Of a stretch of DNA of 64,000 bases, positions 60,791 through 64,000 are shown piece after piece. The translations under genes and the position numbers were made by a program. The notes beneath the pieces are model-generated. The model was given only the letters and a program-made list of their open reading frames with translations, did no database searches and was not told where the DNA came from. This stretch comes from Flavivirga spongiicola (GTDB lineage: Bacteria; Bacteroidota; Bacteroidia; Flavobacteriales; Flavobacteriaceae), in assembly GCF_030540825.1 (NCBI RefSeq), contig NZ_JAUOEO010000001.1, positions 3,106,001-3,170,000 on the forward strand. The letters run 5' to 3'. Positions within the stretch are counted from its first letter, which is position 1. Each line of letters begins with the position of its first letter.

Positions 60791-62770
60791 ATGAAGAAAC
60801 TATTTTTTGCCCTTTTTTTAATATGCTTTTTTAATCAATTAGATGCTCAAACAATACCTGAAAAAGGAGGGAGAGTAGATGATAAGAGAACTTTAGAGCC
60901 ACAGGATACCATTAGCAGAATTGAAAGAGAAAATAGAAGTTTTAAAGACTCTAAGGATTCTAAAGATCTAAAAGCTAAAATTCAGGACTACTTAATAATC
61001 TCTCATGAGAATGACACGACATTTGTAGATACCACCCTAACCATTCAAAAAGAGTATAAGTTTAATTACTTAAGAAGAGACAATTTTGGTTTAATACCAT
61101 TTTCAAATTTAGGCCAAACATATAATAGTTTAACTCATGATTTTCAAAATACCAGCTTAATGCCTAGTTTTGGTGCTCGGGCGAGACACTTCAATTACAT
61201 GGAGGTTGAAGATATTAATTACTATCGTGTACCAACACCACTAACAGAACTGTTTTATAAAAGCGCTTTTGAACAAGGGCAATTGGTAGATTCATTCTTT
61301 ACAGTAAATACATCACCACAAATCAATTTTTCAATAGCGTATAAAGGATTGCGTTCATTAGGTAAATATCAACATATATTAACCAGCACAGGTAATTTTA
61401 GATTTACAGCAAATTATAGAACTAAAAATAACCGCTACAGTGTTAGGGGGCATATGGTAACGCAAGATTTACTCAACCAAGAAAATGGAGGACTCAAAGA
61501 TGATCCAAGTGTAGCGAATTTTGAAACTGGATTAGAAGAATTTTTGGACCGTTCTATCTTAGAGGTGAATTTTGAAAATGCGGAAAGCATATTAAGAGGG
61601 AAACGTTTTCATTTAGAGCACACTTATAAAATTATCAAGAAAAAAGATTCGTTATCAAAAAACAAACTTAGCTTAGGTCATGTAATATCATTTGAAGATA
61701 AATACTATCAATATGATCAATTAGCGGCAAATACCTTTTTTGGGGATGCGTTTAAAAATGTTGTTAAAGATCGAGCAACGTTAGAAAACTTTTATAATCA
61801 AGTACAATTAAATTATAGTAATAATATTATTGGTGATTTACAATTTAATATAACAAACAATAATTATAACTATGGTTATGATAAATTGGTATTATTAAAT
61901 GGAAATACAATAACTAATAGATTAAAAGGAGATATATTTTCGGCTGGAGGTAAGTATCATAAACAATATAAAGGCTTCGATTTACAGGGAGAGTTAGGTA
62001 TAAATGTCTCCGGTGATTTCGATGGTAATTTCTTAAGGGCAAAAGCAACTTTTAAGCTCAACGACGATATATCTGCAATAGCATCGGTTAATCATAGTTC
62101 AAAAGCACCAAATTATAACACCTTATTATATCAAAGTGATTATATAGGTTATAATTGGCAAAACAATTTTAATAATACAGAAACAGAGCAATTAGCATTT
62201 CAATTAAAATCTAAAAAAATAGCAAATATTTCGGCCGATTATTCTACGATTAGCGATTATGTTTATTTTAAAAAGGACGAAACGAGCAATCAAGTACAGG
62301 CGTTTCAAAATAGCAAATCAATAAATTATTTAAGAGTTAAATTAGATAGAGAAATAAAGGTAGGTAAGTTTGCCTTAAACAATACCATATTATACCAAAA
62401 CGTAAAAGACAAAGACAGTACATTGAATGTGCCGGAATTTACAATCCGTAATACGTTGTATTTTTCCAGTCATTTATTTAAAAAAGCCATGTTTTTGCAA
62501 ACTGGAATAACTCTCAATTATTTCACTAAGTATTATATGAATGCTTATAATCCATTGTTAGCAGAATTTTATGTGCAAACAGAAAGAGAATATGGGGACT
62601 TCCCGCGTTTAGATTTCTTTATAAACGCAAAAATTCGACAAACTAGAATTTATTTAAAAGCCGAACATTTTAATTCATCCTTGACAGGATATAATTTTTA
62701 TTCGGCACCAAACAACCCGTATAGAGATTTTACTGTACGCTTTGGTGTTGTTTGGAATTTCTTTTTATAG
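60791..62770 (+). CDS. putative porin (Porin_10-like outer-membrane protein)
   Basis: 659 residues from ATG 60791, which directly begins a signal peptide (MKKLFFALFLICFFNQLDAQ). A longer frame from 60734 puts 19 non-signal residues in front and overlaps the -7 box. The mature part is a long beta-barrel with aromatic-rich strands (YKFNYLRRDNFGLIPFSNLGQTYNSL near the N-terminus), ending VRFGVVWNFFL, with a C-terminal aromatic residue as in outer-membrane barrels. Similar to the Bacteroidota putative-porin family. Its link to the upstream uptake operon is by position only. Confidence 0.82.
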   Translation: MKKLFFALFLICFFNQLDAQTIPEKGGRVDDKRTLEPQDTISRIERENRSFKDSKDSKDLKAKIQDYLIISHENDTTFVDTTLTIQKEYKFNYLRRDNFGLIPFSNLGQTYNSLTHDFQNTSLMPSFGARARHFNYMEVEDINYYRVPTPLTELFYKSAFEQGQLVDSFFTVNTSPQINFSIAYKGLRSLGKYQHILTSTGNFRFTANYRTKNNRYSVRGHMVTQDLLNQENGGLKDDPSVANFETGLEEFLDRSILEVNFENAESILRGKRFHLEHTYKIIKKKDSLSKNKLSLGHVISFEDKYYQYDQLAANTFFGDAFKNVVKDRATLENFYNQVQLNYSNNIIGDLQFNITNNNYNYGYDKLVLLNGNTITNRLKGDIFSAGGKYHKQYKGFDLQGELGINVSGDFDGNFLRAKATFKLNDDISAIASVNHSSKAPNYNTLLYQSDYIGYNWQNNFNNTETEQLAFQLKSKKIANISADYSTISDYVYFKKDETSNQVQAFQNSKSINYLRVKLDREIKVGKFALNNTILYQNVKDKDSTLNVPEFTIRNTLYFSSHLFKKAMFLQTGITLNYFTKYYMNAYNPLLAEFYVQTEREYGDFPRLDFFINAKIRQTRIYLKAEHFNSSLTGYNFYSAPNNPYRDFTVRFGVVWNFFL

Positions 62771-63655
62771 TATCATAAGGAGGTACTTAGTTTAAAAGAT
62801 CATAGGTTTTCAATAGATTTTTTACTGGTTTAAGTATGTAGTTTGTGTTTATCGGGGTTGAGACTTATTCATTTTCGGTTATTATACTATAGATGTGTAT
62901 CAAAATTCATTGGCAGTTGTGTGTAATAATATTTGTGAGTGGGAGGTTTTCACAAATAGCAAAAAAGCTAAAAAGGAGAGGAGGAGAGGCGTTTAAAAAA
63001 GTTGGTATAATAATAAGGACAAGAGTATAAAGAATGATAAAAAGGATCAGTGTATTATTCAAATAAAAAAGCTAAAAAAAGTTCGGTTATAAACCCTTAG
63101 TTTTCAAGGCTTAAAAAAGCGTGTAAAAAGAATATTAAAAAAAGGTTAGGATATGTCATAATGAGGTGTATCTTTGCACCCGCTTAGCGGATAAGATTGG
63201 ATAAATCGTGAGCTGGGCGGCGTTCATATAAATACAGAGATTTAGACAGAAAAAAGGGATTAAAAATTTTTTCAAAAAAAAGACCGAAGGAGTATTGTAG
63301 AAACAAAAAAGGTTGTATGTTTGCAGCCGCTAAAACGGGCAGTGGTCCGTTGGCAAAAAGTTCATACGGATTTCGGGATTTTACGATAAGAAAAAGGATT
63401 TAATTTTTTTTCAAAAAAAGATCAAAAAAGTATTGTAGGAATAAAAAAAGGGTTTTATATTTGCACCCGCTAAACGAGGAAACGAGATTAGGAAAGAAAA
63501 AGAAAGTTCATAAACATATTGAATTGACAGCGTAAGATTCTTACTGGAAACGGTAAGGATTAGACAAAGAGAATAGACCATTTTGAGTACTAGAAATTCC
63601 GATTAGTTGTTAAAGCTGTTTTGTGTATCTATGATATACGAGACACATACAAATT
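62771..63655 (+). promoter_or_regulatory. rRNA operon leader with three tandem promoters
   Basis: 885 bp without genes ahead of 16S. Three -7 boxes of the Bacteroidota type: TATCTTTG (63169-63176), TATGTTTG (63316-63323) and TATATTTG (63456-63463). The second and third have TTG at 63295 and 63433 (18 and 20 bases upstream) inside a shared TATTGTAG(G/A)AA motif. Each box is followed by a similar GCAnCCGCT sequence, so the promoter unit looks like a repeated cassette. P1 lacks the TATTGTAG motif. Confidence 0.75.
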
Positions 63656-64000
63656 AACGATGAAGAGTTTGATCCTGGCTCAGGATGAACGCTAGCGGCA
63701 GGCCTAACACATGCAAGTCGAGGGGTAACGGGGTAGCTTGCTACCGCCGACGACCGGCGCACGGGTGCGTAACGCGTATACAATCTACCTTGCACTGGGG
63801 GATAGCCTTTAGAAATGAAGATTAATACCCCATGGTTTATGGATATGGCATCATGTCCATAATAAAGGTTACGGTGCAAGATGAGTATGCGTTCTATTAG
63901 TTAGTTGGTGTGGTAACGGCACACCAAGACAGCGATAGATAGGGGCCCTGAGAGGGGGATCCCCCACACTGGTACTGAGACACGGACCAGACTCCTACGG
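63656..64000 (+). rRNA. rrs: 16S ribosomal RNA, 5' part
   Basis: Begins with the universal GAAGAGTTTGATCCTGGCTC (63662 onward) and continues with ATGAACGCTAGCGGCAGGCC, AACACATGCAAGTCGAGGGG, and near the right edge the GGCCCTGAG...CACTGG...GAGACACGG...CTCCTACGG region. The sequence runs off the window after about 345 bases. The 5' end is placed by comparison with known 16S starts and may be off by a few bases. Variable region 1 and 2 content is consistent with Flavobacteriaceae. The window does not allow a genus. Confidence 0.97.

Noticed and set aside
63610..63879. 89-codon minus-strand frame
   Set aside because: Overlaps the 16S rRNA start. It is a shadow of the rRNA sequence.

Overview
The window reads as chromosome of a marine-type Flavobacteriaceae bacterium (phylum Bacteroidota). 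The evidence is an AT-rich base composition, a SusC/SusD pair with FecI/FecR regulators, a type IX secretion substrate, many lipoproteins with MKK...SC signal peptides, Bacteroidota -7 boxes (TAnnTTTG), and a 16S rRNA 5' end at the right edge. No phage, plasmid or transposase gene was seen.

Layout. 1-732 is the 3' part of a PLP ammonia-lyase/racemase gene. 884-8810 is a phenylacetate lower-pathway operon: PaaH, a four-helix-bundle protein, PaaI, PaaJ, PaaZ, an enoyl-CoA hydratase and PaaY. 8874-13443 is a branched-chain 2-oxo acid module (E2, IlvE, fused E1). 13683-21081 is a mixed block: bestrophin, a DUF4136 lipoprotein, a 50-aa DUF5522 gene, a small HExxH protein, a CxxCH lipoprotein, an ACC deaminase-like enzyme, a glucosaminidase with LysM, and HemL. 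21550-29309 holds a large T9SS-type surface protein and three poorly known minus-strand genes. 29465-33781 is a plus-strand run of membrane proteins with DUF2157 and GDYXXLXY members. 33818-50363 carries a large zinc protease, tandem hydrolases, LysS, LipB, a pappalysin-like protease, DinB, a nucleoid-associated protein and RNase HII. 50969-60619 is a FecI-FecR-SusC-SusD-metallohydrolase-DUF4302 uptake locus, followed by a putative porin. 62771-64000 is an rRNA leader with three tandem promoters and the start of 16S.

The most unusual signal is a family of small elements bounded by palindromes of the form attcctgcgtaggcaggaat...CTCAT. Three lie in the phenylacetate operon. One carries an intact 106-aa GIY-YIG nuclease gene, one carries an internally deleted relic of that gene, and one is empty. 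In all three the left palindrome sits at the stop of the upstream gene and the right palindrome ends 4-6 bases before the next start codon. One supplies the stop codon of the thiolase gene. This looks like a mobile or domesticated GIY-YIG/palindrome system adapted to inter-cistronic sites. Related GTCAT...ATCTCAT hairpins occupy several other gaps. At least three further MITE-like repeat families, none with an encoded transposase here, are scattered through the window.

Other points of interest are a PaaZ with a third C-terminal domain, a 35-bp perfect direct repeat bracketing a CxxCH lipoprotein gene, and a secreted protein built from three 37-residue repeats.
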